Assembly: GCA_009733775.1 (NCBI GenBank)
Contig: WOGZ01000236.1
Span: forward strand, 1-52,786
Direction: 5' to 3'
Length of the DNA: 52,786 nucleotides
Origin: Alectoria sarmentosa
Lineage: Eukaryota > Ascomycota > Lecanoromycetes > Lecanorales > Parmeliaceae
The notes beneath the pieces were generated by a model. That model had not been told where the DNA came from, searched no databases, and saw only the letters and a program-made list of their open reading frames with translations. Each line of letters begins with the position of its first letter. Position 1 is the first letter of the stretch. This document shows positions 33,961-44,616 of this stretch, piece by piece. The translations under genes and the position numbers were made by a program.

Positions 33961-36900
33961 ATGGCTGGAAAGATCATGCCCAAGCTCAGCATCGTCCTCA
34001 ATCCCATCACTGCATTGGCTTCCCTAGGACTGGGTACCTCCGAGCCCTATCTGCTCGCAGGCGAGGGGCAATTTCTAAAAGTCTTCGATGACCAGAGAAA
34101 ACATTTGATTCATCCGGAGCGAATATTTGAATCACAAGCAATCCATGGCATTGCCTGCAAATCCACGCCGCAAGGTGCTCGAAATAGTGGAATCCTGCTT
34201 ATCTGGGGTGGGCGATCCATCTGTCTTGTCTCCATCGACGTGAACACTGACGTGAATGGGGGACCCTTGATCAAGTTCCGTCGACACATGCCAGAAGCCA
34301 TTTGGGATGATTGGATTCTTGATGGCCGTTTCCGACCTATCGATGTTGTCGATAGCGGATCTGGGAGCAACACTGTCGAAGCTATCCTCGTGACTGCACA
34401 CAATGAAATACTATCGCTCAAAGTCGTCACAGAAATGGTAGAAACAAGGGGAAATCATTGGCTTAGCCGCATCGCTTCGGGCCCCAGTTCGATATTGTAC
34501 TCGGCGCACACGGTTTGGGCAGACAGTGGGCAGCGCCTTCTCATTGCCGCTGGTACGGTATTTGGGGAAGTCCTGCTCTGGTCGTTTCTTTCTGGCAAAT
34601 TAGCTACTCCTAGGGTCTATTTACATTACAACTTCAGGGGACATGAGGGGTCGGTCTTTGGGGTTAGGATTTCGGAAGAGGCGAACAAGGGTTCCGTGAA
34701 GCGCATCTTGGCCAGCTGCAGCGATGATAGGACCATCAGGATATGGAACATATCCGACAGGAGTAGCAGTGAAATGAGAAAACAATTGACGGACGGAGAA
34801 TCGAGCAATCGGGAAGCTGGCTTCCTAGAAGACAACAAAGGAGCTGAATCGACTGGATTCCTGGCTACGATCATGGGCCACGCTTCCCGGATTTGGGGCT
34901 TGCATTTCTTGATCCAGAATGGTGGTCGTTGGGACCTGATGTCCTACGGCGAAGATGGCACTGCTCAAGTCTGGCGTGTGGGTCCCGTCTTGGGTGGGGG
35001 AAAGGCAAGTCCGATGCCTCAATATCATTCTTATCGATTGAGCCATCAGGCTACGTACGCAAATCATTCAGGAAAGAATCTGTGGGCAATGACAGTCCTC
35101 CCACAGGCCCGTCAAGACTGTATTGTTGCTACTGGCGGAGCTGATGGACATATCACGACTTACAAGCCTTTGCTGCATGACGTTTCTACACACACGGACT
35201 CTTGGACGGGCCAGTATACGATGGAAGAAGTTTCAAAAGCATTACAGACCACCCACCACGAATCAAGTCTGCCACAAGCGGACAAAGTAGACTCCTCGAT
35301 GGAAGAGATTTTCAATTCTCTTAAAGGCTCTTGGAAGCTATTGCGAAACCTTGACAGCCTCCTCTCAACCTACCCCTCTGGGATTCTGGAAGGGACTGCA
35401 ATTTTTACACAGAGGTTGCCGACAGACGAAGGTTACGATGCGGAATATTTGTATTCTGAAAGGGGTGAATTCAAAACCCAGCAGGGCCTGACGATGGAAG
35501 CAACGCGTCAGTATGTCTATCGATACAGCAGGACTACCGATGTGATTAGTGTGTGGTTTGTGAAACCGGATGATGGCAGCGCTGTGGACTATTTCTTTCA
35601 TAAGTTGGACTTTCGAGAGACGGGTCACGGTATCGGTTCTGGCCTGGAAAGTTGGTCCGCGAGTGGGTACCATCTTTGTGTTGAGGACAATTACAACGCC
35701 AACTACTTGTTTCAGTTGAGAGATTCAAAAATTGCACAGTGGCATGCGGTGTTCGATGTCCATGGGCCTAAGAAGGACTATGTTGCCAAGGCTACATATA
35801 CGCGCGATCAGTCGGAGGCCACGGAGGAATCTGAAGAACTTATACCTTTACCTTCACACTCAACAATAGTGAAAAGAGAGTACTTTAATAGCAAAGCTCT
35901 ACACCCCAAACCAGATTCTTTCAAAACCTACGTATGGATTAGTGAGAGCGAAATACTGAACACCACTGAGCAAGGACACCTTTTTATTGGTACCCTTGAT
36001 TCCAAAGTCGAAGCTAACGACAAACGTGATTTCACCAATGTGATTTGGGAACATGTCGGTCATCAAACGGGCTTGAAGTCGTCTTGTATTGCAACGAGTA
36101 TTCCCTCACTCAGCATAGCTCTGTTAACAGGCACCGACGGCACAATCTATTTGTACAGTCATCGCAGCCGAGATTTTGATGCAATTTGCAAGCTTCCTGG
36201 TAAGGCGGGCTTTCTCAAAGCACATGTTCTTTCCGAACCTTGGAGCCTGTGGCTAGGATCAAGCCACCAAAGAGAGATGGTAGCAGTGTTTGCCACATGC
36301 CTTGGCTCTTCTAAGGCAATTGTGTTCACACTTTCGTCAGGAATGAAAGTCGCAGACCACTCGATGCAGGATGAGAACGGCCAGCCAAATATCTACGAAT
36401 ACCATCTTACCCTCCCATCAAAGTTCATAGTGACGAGTTCTTGCTTCCTTGACCCGGGAAAATGCATCATCTTAGGCTCCCGCAGCGGAGACATAACGAT
36501 ATACGACCTAGCCCACACGACGCCAAATTTGGCAGTCGGTATCATTCCCGAATGCTTTTTGAATATCCACGGCGAAGATACCATCACTTTGATTCGGACT
36601 GTGCCTCACGACGTGGTAAAGCCGATTGGTAAGATTGCTATCATCACCGCCGGCCGAGATGGAAAATGGGCAATACATCACGTCTCCCATAAATTCGAAA
36701 AGAGCAGGCTCTTTGTAGGTCTCGAGACCGTACACGTAGGTGTACCTCCATTTGGGCCTAATATTGAAGGTGCCTGCATCGATTTGACAAGTCAGGATCT
36801 TTTGCTTTGGGGGTTTCGGAGCAAGCAATTCGTTGTCTGGAACGAGTCTCAGAAGACAGAGGCCATGGCGGTGGATTGCGGAGGCGCTCACAGAAATTGG

Positions 36901-38181
36901 GCATATGCACACCATTGTGATGGTAGTGGCGGCGGTAGTTTTGTGTACACCAAAGCTTCGGTTTGTCATGTACATTCGCAGGTGCAAGCTTCTCATCAGG
37001 TCATACAACAGGGAGGACATGGCCGGGAAATCAAGGCTATGGCTCTATCCCTGGCAATCAAAACGAACGATGACGTTGAGCTTAGACTCGTGGCAACGGG
37101 CGCAGAAGACACAGCGATCCGTATCTTCGACCTCAATGCGAACCTCAAGTGCATAAGCATCCTCAACAGACACACAACGGGCATCCAGCAACTACGGTGG
37201 TCATCAGATGGTCACCTTCTCTTCAGCGCAGCTGGATGCGAAGAATTCTTCGTGTGGCGGTTGCAATCAGCGCCGCTTGTTACAATAGGTGTAGTCTGCG
37301 AAGCTCAGTGTCCAAGCGTGACCGAGGAGGTGGATTTACGCATCATGGATTTTGCGACGGAGGAGATCCATTCACATCATGACCCTGGCGATGTTGGATG
37401 CGAGCCTGATTACCTCTTGAGCATGGTATACTCGGATTCCTCAGTGCGAATGTTCCGCTATTATACCTCCACAGGCAAGAAGAGCTTTAAACTCCTCACA
37501 GAAGGGTCTTACACGACCTACTGCCTCACTCAAGCTGCCCACCTACACATCGGTGGGACCCTGGGCGTTTTTTGCACCGCGAGCACAGACGGTCATTTAG
37601 CTTTGTGGCCGCTCCCCAATGCCCCCTCACAGCGCAATGATCAAGGTTCCCCAAACCGCCCACCGCCGTTCGAGACCCAATCCCATCCACTACACTGGAC
37701 TACGCGGACTGCAATCCACCAAAGTAGCGTGAAAGCTCTCGACTACGTGACCATATCGGAGTCAGAAAGCCTTATCGCGACGGGCGGTGATGACGGCGCA
37801 ATCGCCTTCACCCGTGTCGAGATCCGCAAACCCCCTGAGCTAGTATTCAACACCGCTACTCTACTACTCCCAAACGCCCACGCCAGCGCCGTCACAGATG
37901 TCATATTCGTCCCCAACTCCAACCCTGCCTATCACTATCAAGGTCAGAACGACCAGACCTTCACCCTCGCGAGCGTGGGCAATGACCAACGCCTGAAGAT
38001 CTGGGAGGTCGGCATCGACATGGAACAAGAGGGCGTAGAGGGCGTCGCGGTCAGGAGAGTCGCGAATGTGTACACCTCTGTTGCGGACGCCAGCTCTTTG
38101 GGAACGTATTGTGGTGGGGATGCGCGGCGCTGGCTGATGGTTGCGGGAATCGGCGTGGAGAGGTGGGGCGTTGGGGAATAG
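33961..38181 (+). CDS. WDR6/Rtt10-like WD40 protein (tRNA 2'-O-methylation cofactor)
   Basis: WDR6/Rtt10 (Trm734) is the partner of the Trm7 methyltransferase that 2'-O-methylates the anticodon loop of some tRNAs; the yeast protein is also linked to endosomal recycling. Single uninterrupted frame, 1,406 aa from the ATG at 33961. An in-frame ATG at 33868 would add 31 residues with no family resemblance, so 33961 is preferred. WD-type repeats occur throughout: GHEGSVFGVRIS then SCSDDRTIRIWNISD (~250-295), GHASRIWGLHFL then SYGEDGTAQVWRVG (~330-370), VATGGADGHI (~420), VATGAEDTAIRIFDL (~1075), HTTGIQQLRWSSDGHLLFSAAG, IATGGDDGAIAFTRV and a final SVGNDQRLKIWEV. N-terminal LNPITALASLG and LLAGEGQFLKVFD are typical of the family. 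It converges with the transcription-factor gene 1.15 kb downstream. Confidence 0.85.
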   Translation: MAGKIMPKLSIVLNPITALASLGLGTSEPYLLAGEGQFLKVFDDQRKHLIHPERIFESQAIHGIACKSTPQGARNSGILLIWGGRSICLVSIDVNTDVNGGPLIKFRRHMPEAIWDDWILDGRFRPIDVVDSGSGSNTVEAILVTAHNEILSLKVVTEMVETRGNHWLSRIASGPSSILYSAHTVWADSGQRLLIAAGTVFGEVLLWSFLSGKLATPRVYLHYNFRGHEGSVFGVRISEEANKGSVKRILASCSDDRTIRIWNISDRSSSEMRKQLTDGESSNREAGFLEDNKGAESTGFLATIMGHASRIWGLHFLIQNGGRWDLMSYGEDGTAQVWRVGPVLGGGKASPMPQYHSYRLSHQATYANHSGKNLWAMTVLPQARQDCIVATGGADGHITTYKPLLHDVSTHTDSWTGQYTMEEVSKALQTTHHESSLPQADKVDSSMEEIFNSLKGSWKLLRNLDSLLSTYPSGILEGTAIFTQRLPTDEGYDAEYLYSERGEFKTQQGLTMEATRQYVYRYSRTTDVISVWFVKPDDGSAVDYFFHKLDFRETGHGIGSGLESWSASGYHLCVEDNYNANYLFQLRDSKIAQWHAVFDVHGPKKDYVAKATYTRDQSEATEESEELIPLPSHSTIVKREYFNSKALHPKPDSFKTYVWISESEILNTTEQGHLFIGTLDSKVEANDKRDFTNVIWEHVGHQTGLKSSCIATSIPSLSIALLTGTDGTIYLYSHRSRDFDAICKLPGKAGFLKAHVLSEPWSLWLGSSHQREMVAVFATCLGSSKAIVFTLSSGMKVADHSMQDENGQPNIYEYHLTLPSKFIVTSSCFLDPGKCIILGSRSGDITIYDLAHTTPNLAVGIIPECFLNIHGEDTITLIRTVPHDVVKPIGKIAIITAGRDGKWAIHHVSHKFEKSRLFVGLETVHVGVPPFGPNIEGACIDLTSQDLLLWGFRSKQFVVWNESQKTEAMAVDCGGAHRNWAYAHHCDGSGGGSFVYTKASVCHVHSQVQASHQVIQQGGHGREIKAMALSLAIKTNDDVELRLVATGAEDTAIRIFDLNANLKCISILNRHTTGIQQLRWSSDGHLLFSAAGCEEFFVWRLQSAPLVTIGVVCEAQCPSVTEEVDLRIMDFATEEIHSHHDPGDVGCEPDYLLSMVYSDSSVRMFRYYTSTGKKSFKLLTEGSYTTYCLTQAAHLHIGGTLGVFCTASTDGHLALWPLPNAPSQRNDQGSPNRPPPFETQSHPLHWTTRTAIHQSSVKALDYVTISESESLIATGGDDGAIAFTRVEIRKPPELVFNTATLLLPNAHASAVTDVIFVPNSNPAYHYQGQNDQTFTLASVGNDQRLKIWEVGIDMEQEGVEGVAVRRVANVYTSVADASSLGTYCGGDARRWLMVAGIGVERWGVGE

Positions 38182-39329
38182 GGAGGTGGTGTGGTGTTGC
38201 GTTGAGGTAATGGATGAGCTGATGATGACGAGGAGGAGGGGGGATTGTGCTGGAGGAGGAGGAGATGGCGTACTTGTATGGATATATATACACACTCAAA
38301 AGCTTATGTGAGAACCCATCGAGTGAGAAATAACCTACAATGAGTACTATACTATACGACGGTGGTGAATGTTTTTTGCCTCTCTGAAGCACACCTAATC
38401 CAATAGTAAAAAAGTTATCGCAGATCGATATTCTACAGCGTAGGGGCGGGCTCAAAGAACGGATATGAGGCATTCATTCATTCGAAACAGCATCTCGTAG
38501 TGAGAGGATGGGGGAATCGTGACGAGGGTTTTGCGTCGGGCCCGGTTTTTAGGGCTGGTGGTTATGAGGGTTGAGGCGTACTGGGCGAGGAAGTTTATAA
38601 GTAACGGCGACCGCTGCCGCTTTTAGTTGCCGTCGCCGCGGAGGATGGGCGATTTCATTAATTAACTTGGGTTGAGGAGGGTTGTTTTGTGGTAGATAGA
38701 TTAGTGGGGTGTGAACGTGAACGAGAATGAGCTGTTGTGCCGGGAAGGCGCTAGAGGTATGTAAGAGGTTTAGAAGGTACAGGTAAGTAAGGTGGTAGGT
38801 TGGGATTTTCAGGTTTGTTTACGGTCGAATTCGCTAGGTCCATCCAGTCCACATCGGGCGCTGGGCGGGTTTGAATCGAAGCGGCCGATGGCGCGAGCGA
38901 AGGGAGGGGGCTTGTTGGGAGTGCGGGGTTGGGCTTGTAAAAGTGCGAGGAGGCTGTGGTTGAGGGGATTTCATAGTCGATTGAGGAGGAAGCCACGAAG
39001 GGGATCAAGTTGGAAGTTGGTTGGTGGATTATGTTTTGGTTGGAGTGGTGTTTGCTGTTGCTGCTGCTTGCTGAAAAAGAAGAGCAGGTGGAGAGCAGCT
39101 GTCTTGAGAGGTGACGGCAAAGCTAGGGATCAAAGGCACAGAGTGGGGAAGGAGTTGGAGGAGGGTGTGGAAGGGGTGGGTTGGGATGTTGCGTCTTGTG
39201 AGAGAAGACTAGACGGTGAAGGCTTGGCTTGTTGTTCAAGATGAAAGTCCTGGTCAACAACCGCAGTAAGTGGGAGTCTTGGTCAAGGGAGGAAGAATAG
39301 CGACTAAGCAGTCATTGGGGCACCAACGG
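38182..39329. other. Low-complexity intergenic region with a CT-rich leader on the minus strand
   Basis: About 1.15 kb between convergent genes. 38215-38270 is purine-rich (GAGGAGGAG). Reading on the minus strand, 39240-39010 is strongly CT/CA-rich like many Pezizomycotina 5' leaders, followed by a frame of 85 codons (39008-38751) of unusual Pro/Ser-rich composition (APDVDWMDLANSTVNKP) starting from a non-ATG codon. This may be a small unrecognised gene or an unspliced leader, but I cannot name a product or find convincing downstream exons. Confidence 0.4.
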
Positions 39330-41402
39330 CTAAGCAGATATAAGTGCAGCATTAGGATCTAGCTCCACAGGCCAACATATAGGTGCTGATTCCTCTGGGA
39401 TAAGATCCCGGCCACCGTCATCACTTCTGATGAACCTCTCAACCTGCTTCCCCAAAACTTCGCACTCTGCATTCTGCAATGCATCTATCCAAGCGACCGT
39501 CTTTATACGGCTCAGGATCTCTGGCCAGCCACCCAAACCTTGCACTTGCCAGACTTGTGTCGATGTTGCAATACGCTTGGCAAAGAACTCTATGTCTTCA
39601 TCTCTCCGGGAATGAATACCCCCAATGAACAAGCCCCATATGTAGTATCCCGTATGTACTTGAGGATGTACTTGATGGAAGATCCGACTTTCTTTCTCAA
39701 GCAAAAGCTCTTTTAGTTGGCACCTCAGGTGCCTGATAAGTAGACAGTGAGGCCAATTGCCGTCAAAGGGACGATTGAGGAAGATGAGAGCCCCAACACG
39801 GCAAGCTTCGAGCCGATAGTCAAGATCTTGCATTTGTTGCTTTGGCTTTCGAATCTCAAGCGAGAGCAAGCAATGCTTGATGCCAGATCGCACGTCATTA
39901 AGAGACATCGGCTCTACAAGCGTGACGGAGTTATCAAAGCTGTTCAGTAGATCAGTAACATGACGCATGTCGTTGAATATCTTGATTATAGTTGCACAAA
40001 GTTCCGTCGAAGCACCGAGCTCGGGGCAAATCGGATTGGGCGATGGTATCTCGCCTTGGATTATAAGGCGGTTTGGTCGCCGTGGAAAACGAGGAGGTGT
40101 TGACATTAGGGCTGAAGAGACCAAATCTTGCCTGTACAAAACGACAGACTTCAGTCAGTCCCCATCATTCATTATCCAAAAAGCCCAATCTCTATGAATT
40201 TGGTAACCCACCATGAGATGAAAAGCTGGAGTACTCCATCCCATCCTAATTGTTGCAAACCGCCTCGAATTGTTACCATCTTATCAAGACCATCCATGTG
40301 AACGTTTAGGTCGTGTTGATTGCCGGTCGTGGTCTGAAGTCGAGTAGTCAGCCTTGATGGGGCTGAAGCATCTTGAAATGTAACGTGGGGGTCGGCTTGA
40401 GGTTGGAAAGAAAGCCATAAAGAGAATGCCACACATCAATATCAGAACGCTTAGAGAAATCATGGGGAAATCGTGGCCAAATCATCGGGCTGTGTCCAAA
40501 ATTTGGAGCAAACGACAACTTATGAAAGGCTACTCTGCTGAAGATATCAGAATACGGGTCACATACTTCCATTGCTGCAAACATTGCCACCGCGCCGATC
40601 GTGGTGTTGGACACAGTTTCGGCAGAATCTTGGAGCCTCATATTGATGAGGCGGATTATCTGCCCCTTCTGGGCTATTGTTCTAGGACTGCTTTGTCTTC
40701 CATGGACGACATCAAGGTGGGCTGCAGCGTAGTTGAGAGTTGCGAGGAATAGGAGAGGATCCGTCACAGCGTGGGGCATCCATTCGTTGGTGAAAGGATG
40801 TTGACTCCTTCCTGCCTCCAGCGGTTGCCAATGACGAGCCAGCACAGTATTGACTGTCATCGTAGAGTGAGTGGCTGCATAAATATGGGATTGGACGTAC
40901 CCTCAAGGGAAGAGTGCCGCGGAAGCTCACAATGGTTCAAAACAAGGCCAGTGTATCGACTATCTCCTCCAATCAATGAAGCGCCGAACAGATCGATGGC
41001 GCTGTCTCCAAATAGCTGTTTGGGATTTGAACGGACCTTGGATGAAGAGGATCTACGATCATGTACGCATTCCGCGTGCCCACAAGATATGAAACACCCG
41101 CCATCATCATCATTTTGTGCAGAAATGGGTATCGTTGACTTAGGCAGGAGTGACGAAAGACTAATCTCATGCCGAGCGGTGGTACTTTCAGGCTGCCTTT
41201 GATTCTTTGTCTTGATTTGTTTCTTCCTCTGACGATAATCGCGCATTGCGTGCGAGCGGACAAATTGCCGCAGGCTCTTGTCCTTACTCTGCCTTGGCTC
41301 GCTGAGGTTGACAAAGGTCCACCCTTCTGCGGGCTGCGGATTAGGAATGCGAGCGACCTTGCGAGCTTTTGTATTCGATTGCATCACGCAGGTTGCTGAC
41401 AT
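39330..41402 (-). CDS. Fungal transcription-factor-domain protein without a zinc cluster
   Basis: Resembles the fungal 'transcription factor domain' proteins (Fungal_trans_2 group) that lack a Zn2Cys6 motif; nuclear role presumed. Exons: 41402-40901, 40853-40567, 40333-40212, 40131-39330; total 1,713 nt (570 aa). N-terminus: FVNLSEP, then the characteristic basic FVRSHAMRDYRQRKKQ. The middle region has AVAMFAAMEV, then GNQHDLNVHMDG and MVTIRGGLQQLG, and FISWQD. The C-terminal part is helical (RLEACRVGALIFLNRPF). Intron 2 (40334-40566, 233 bp) is longer than the others and is open for over 70 codons from its start, so its 5' site (GTATGT) is the least certain junction; the protein match across it (AAME to TTTGNQ) supports it. 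No DNA-binding domain other than the basic patch is visible, and the targets are unknown. Confidence 0.75.
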
Positions 41403-42150
41403 TCTGGACTGTTGCAACGCTATCACCTAGAAGGACATATGAGTACAGAGGGCACGGTGACAGGGTTTCGGTAGCACTTCAGAGCAGTCGCAAGGAATTG
41501 AAGACTCGAGGCTATTACCGTTTGGAAAGGTGGAAGAGAAGATGACTTTGTGCTGGAGAAGCAAAGGAGTTTATAATGAGACGAAACGCATTTTGAGAGC
41601 AACCGGAGCACTATTTAGTAGCAGCGATGATAGCTTTGCTTGGTCATGCAGAAATACGCACCTACAGCAAGAAGACGTGTTGAGGGATGTTAGAATGGAA
41701 AGGAAAGGAAAGGAAAGGAAAGGAAATAGCTTCGCTTCATCTTGACCTTCCTGCTTGCTGATTGAGGTCTGCATTGTTAGTCTCACAGGCTAGGCCATAA
41801 ATGGCCAATGCTCCAATGCTTGGCATCAGCATGGCGTCAACCGGCGGTGCGGGAAGATACAATCTGCAACTCATTTGGCTGTCTGAGGCACATTCTGCAC
41901 CTTTTGCATGTCTTGCTATCTGGACTGGTCATGGAATTGTTTTCAAGTCTAGCTTGTCCCCCAATCTATCAATCCAGCCGATGATACCCTGTGCCAGTGC
42001 TCTGCCATTGCTCTTTTGCATCTTTTCTCCCTGACTTTGCCTTTCTTGCCAATCGAACCGTGGTTTTGTTCAAACCCCTGATAACTTTTCTGTCGTAGAA
42101 GCATCTTGGACTTCATGCAAGTCAAAGAGGCTTATTAGTATATGCCAGCC
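41403..42150. other. Intergenic, promoter of the transcription-factor gene
   Basis: About 750 bases upstream of the minus-strand transcription-factor gene and downstream of the F-box gene. It contains an AAAGG microsatellite. Frames of 60-77 codons have no family resemblance. Confidence 0.5.
41697..41726. repeat. AAAGG microsatellite
   Basis: About six copies of a 5-base GAAAG/AAAGG unit. On the minus strand it is a pyrimidine tract upstream of the transcription-factor gene start, a common feature of fungal promoters. Confidence 0.9.
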
Positions 42151-42774
42151 TCAAGACAGCGATTCTTTGAGCTCGATTTCTGCCTTGATCATAAAAAGTG
42201 TATCATACAACTCGTGAAAACCGAATCGACCGAGGGAACATTGGCCGGCTTGTTGAAAGAACGGTATTGTAGTCTTGTCTATCCACTGCAATTCCTCTAG
42301 CGTTGCTGCCTGCAAGCGTAGGTCCCGGGCTTCGTGACCATTGAACAGCTCCAGGAGCATGCAGACGCGATAGTGATACTCTGTGAACGAACGCTCTCTT
42401 CCGTCGAAGAAAAGCAGAGGATCGCTGAGGTCTAATTTTGGGACGAGTACGCCGGTACTGGTACAGGTGTAATCTTTGCGCACCACAAGGGCGTTGGCAA
42501 AGAGGTGTTTGCTGCGCTCTAGCACTCCTTCACGAGTTTCAGGTTGTCCGCCAGTCGATCTCCCTTGGACGACCAGGAGCTCTTGCGCGAGGTCGAAGCA
42601 CTCGATGGATTGGGAGAGGACGGATTCAGCAATCGACGCCGTGTTGAGTCGCCATACGTCGTAGAACATGCGAGAGGTGAGGTTGAAGGCTGTGATGGTG
42701 TGGTGGTCATCGAAGGATTCGTAGATGGTCAGGATCAATTCGGCAGGGAAGTCTGAGAGAGATGTGGAAGCCAT
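42151..42774 (-). CDS. Small F-box-like protein
   Basis: Single exon, 207 aa. Residues ~5-42 fit the fungal F-box: LSDFPAELILTIYESFDD followed by FNLTSRMFYDVW, the helix-loop-helix that binds Skp1 in SCF ubiquitin ligases. The remaining ~165 residues are helical (LAQELLVVQGR, YRVCMLLELFNG, LQWIDKT) with no leucine-rich or WD repeats, so the substrate-binding part is unassigned. The ATG at 42774 opens directly onto the F-box, supporting this start. Many such short F-box proteins occur in Pezizomycotina genomes and their substrates are unknown. Confidence 0.7.
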   Translation of the reverse strand: MASTSLSDFPAELILTIYESFDDHHTITAFNLTSRMFYDVWRLNTASIAESVLSQSIECFDLAQELLVVQGRSTGGQPETREGVLERSKHLFANALVVRKDYTCTSTGVLVPKLDLSDPLLFFDGRERSFTEYHYRVCMLLELFNGHEARDLRLQAATLEELQWIDKTTIPFFQQAGQCSLGRFGFHELYDTLFMIKAEIELKESLS

Positions 42775-43593
42775 GGGGGTGTTTGTTGAGCATTGATGGT
42801 ATGAGAAATGGTTGTCTAGCTATGGAGTGGTGTCAAGGCCACTTGTATAGTAGCAAAAGGACGCTAGTATCTTGACACACATATGATTTGCCACCAGATG
42901 GAGTAGTGCTGCAGCAGCTTCCAACACTGTTAATAGCTGGATGATGATGATGGTTGGGTGATGCTTGAAGGCTGGGTGATGTGCGATGGCTGGATGACGT
43001 TAATGGACTGGTCATTCTGATAAGAGGGTGATGCTTGAAGGCTGAGCGATGTTCGATGGCGAGGTGGTGTTGATGAGTGGATATGGTATTGACAGGTGGG
43101 CGTGGTTGATGGCTGGATTTTTTATAATTGGATTGGGAGTTTTTGATGATTGGGTGGTGTCGAAGGCCGGGTGGTGTCTGCCGCGCGAGGTTTCGAGTTG
43201 TTTGGAACCGCTCAACCGTAAACAGACAGACGGAGAATGCCTTCAAGCTGTAGTAGGAAGAAGTGGTTGCAAATGTCGAAGAGTGACACTCCGGTAGCCA
43301 AGGTAAATCGTCTCGATGCACCAAAGCAAGGACAGGAGTTCCGTGCGAGGGGATCTCTTTTAATTGAACACTGCTACATATCAATGGACGATGTTGTGAT
43401 GCGAATTGAGGTGAACGTAATTGGTGACTAATCGGCGACGTTGGCAGCAGAGGTGAGTGTGAATACGTGGTTCTTTCATGTTGAACTCGATAGCTGCATG
43501 ATTATCCAAAGGGCCATACAAATCGTAGAGTGCAAGCAATGCCGCTAAAATGCCACCAGAGATTATCATACCGCTCATCCTCATCATTGTCTT
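42775..43593. other. Intergenic region with minisatellite-like repeats
   Basis: About 820 bases between the F-box gene and the 3' end of the SUR7-like gene. 42935-43180 is a GATGG/GGTGATG-rich stretch with imperfect direct repeats, open on the minus strand for up to 183 codons of His/Ser/Pro-rich low-complexity sequence. I take this as an artefact of the repeat, not a gene. Confidence 0.55.
42956..43095. repeat. Imperfect 70-bp direct repeat
   Basis: Units start at 42956 and 43026. Both begin GGGTGATGCTTGAAGGCTG and continue with a near-identical GATGT-CGATGGC segment; further degenerate GGTGNTGATG motifs flank them. Function unknown; replication slippage is the likely origin. Confidence 0.8.
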
Positions 43594-44616
43594 CTAGACG
43601 TCCTCGTGCCTGAAAGGCTCATAAGCCGTGCCCCTATTTCCAACGTTGTTCAGAGGCATATGCGGCGCCTGATAGCCTGGCCCGCTCTGATAACCCTTCT
43701 GCGGCGCTCCGTAGCCCTGTCCACCCCTCAACGGACTCTCCACCCTCTCGTACTGGTATGGGCCTTGCTGATCCCTGAATCTGCTCCTTGCGGGTCCATC
43801 GCCATATCCTTTGATCTTGTCGCTCCTTCCACTGCAGCAGCACGAGCTGAAGAGCCAGAAGAGACCTGAGGCGAGGGAAAACAAGACCCCGAGCCAGATT
43901 GTCACGTAAATGCTATGGCCGAGGGAGCCATGGATGTCGTATTTCGTCAGCGCATCGTTGAAGGTGCCGGTCAAAGTGGCATAGAGGATTGTGGATGTGA
44001 GGGCGAAGCCGATAAAGAAGAGGGAACTGACGGTTGACACGATCGTAGTCGCTAGGCTACCTAAGCGCGAAAACAGAGCTAAGAAGCCAACCAAGACCTC
44101 GGCGATGGTGCTGATGAGCGCAACGAGGTAGGCGATGAACATCCATTTTGCAACGGTCTTGTATGTGTTCAGGCCATCGCGCAGCTCCTTGCTGAAGAAT
44201 TGGTCGATGCCAGTGTTGTTGAGGTCCCATACTTCTACCGGGTTGAACCAAAACTCGTTCTGGTGTGGCGAGCAATAGGTGACGTGGTCTGTCACGCTCC
44301 CGCTGCTGTTGGTTTGAAAATCCCCAGAGCAGTAATTCCACAAGCTAACATGGTAAAAATCCTTGACACCAAGGGCTGATTTGGCCGCTGATGTCGTGTC
44401 GTTGAGGATCTTGTCTGTCAGGGCGTTGGAGGGGAGGTTCAATAAGGAAGGGTCGATGCTGATGTCGGAGGTGTTGGCTCTGAAGAAATAAAGTTTGTTG
44501 TAGAAGCCATTGTTCTTATTTGTACCTCCAAGACCGACTATGACCAGGCAGACCAGGGACGCGATGGTCAAGGCCATAGGAACGAAGACGCAGGCGAAGC
44601 GGCCAGCTTTCCCCAT
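43594..44616 (-). CDS. SUR7/PalI-family membrane protein
   Basis: Claudin-like tetraspan protein of the SUR7/PalI group, found at eisosome/MCC membrane patches (Sur7 branch) or in ambient-pH sensing (PalI branch). Single exon, 340 aa. The first true ATG (44616) is followed at once by GKAGRFAC and the first TM helix (~7-30). The large extracellular loop carries the WNYCSGD signature and a second Cys (CSPHQN). TM2-TM4 lie at ~156-180, ~188-212 and ~236-262, the last ending in a CCC cluster that could be palmitoylated. The cytoplasmic tail is Gly/Tyr/Pro-rich (GYGAPQKGYQSGPGY). Length and layout fit a Sur7/PalI-like protein; which branch is unclear. Confidence 0.8.
   Translation of the reverse strand: MGKAGRFACVFVPMALTIASLVCLVIVGLGGTNKNNGFYNKLYFFRANTSDISIDPSLLNLPSNALTDKILNDTTSAAKSALGVKDFYHVSLWNYCSGDFQTNSSGSVTDHVTYCSPHQNEFWFNPVEVWDLNNTGIDQFFSKELRDGLNTYKTVAKWMFIAYLVALISTIAEVLVGFLALFSRLGSLATTIVSTVSSLFFIGFALTSTILYATLTGTFNDALTKYDIHGSLGHSIYVTIWLGVLFSLASGLFWLFSSCCCSGRSDKIKGYGDGPARSRFRDQQGPYQYERVESPLRGGQGYGAPQKGYQSGPGYQAPHMPLNNVGNRGTAYEPFRHEDV

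Noticed and set aside
42833..43384. 183-codon His/Ser/Pro-rich minus-strand frame
   Set aside because: Generated by the GATGG minisatellite; no ATG-anchored conserved sequence.
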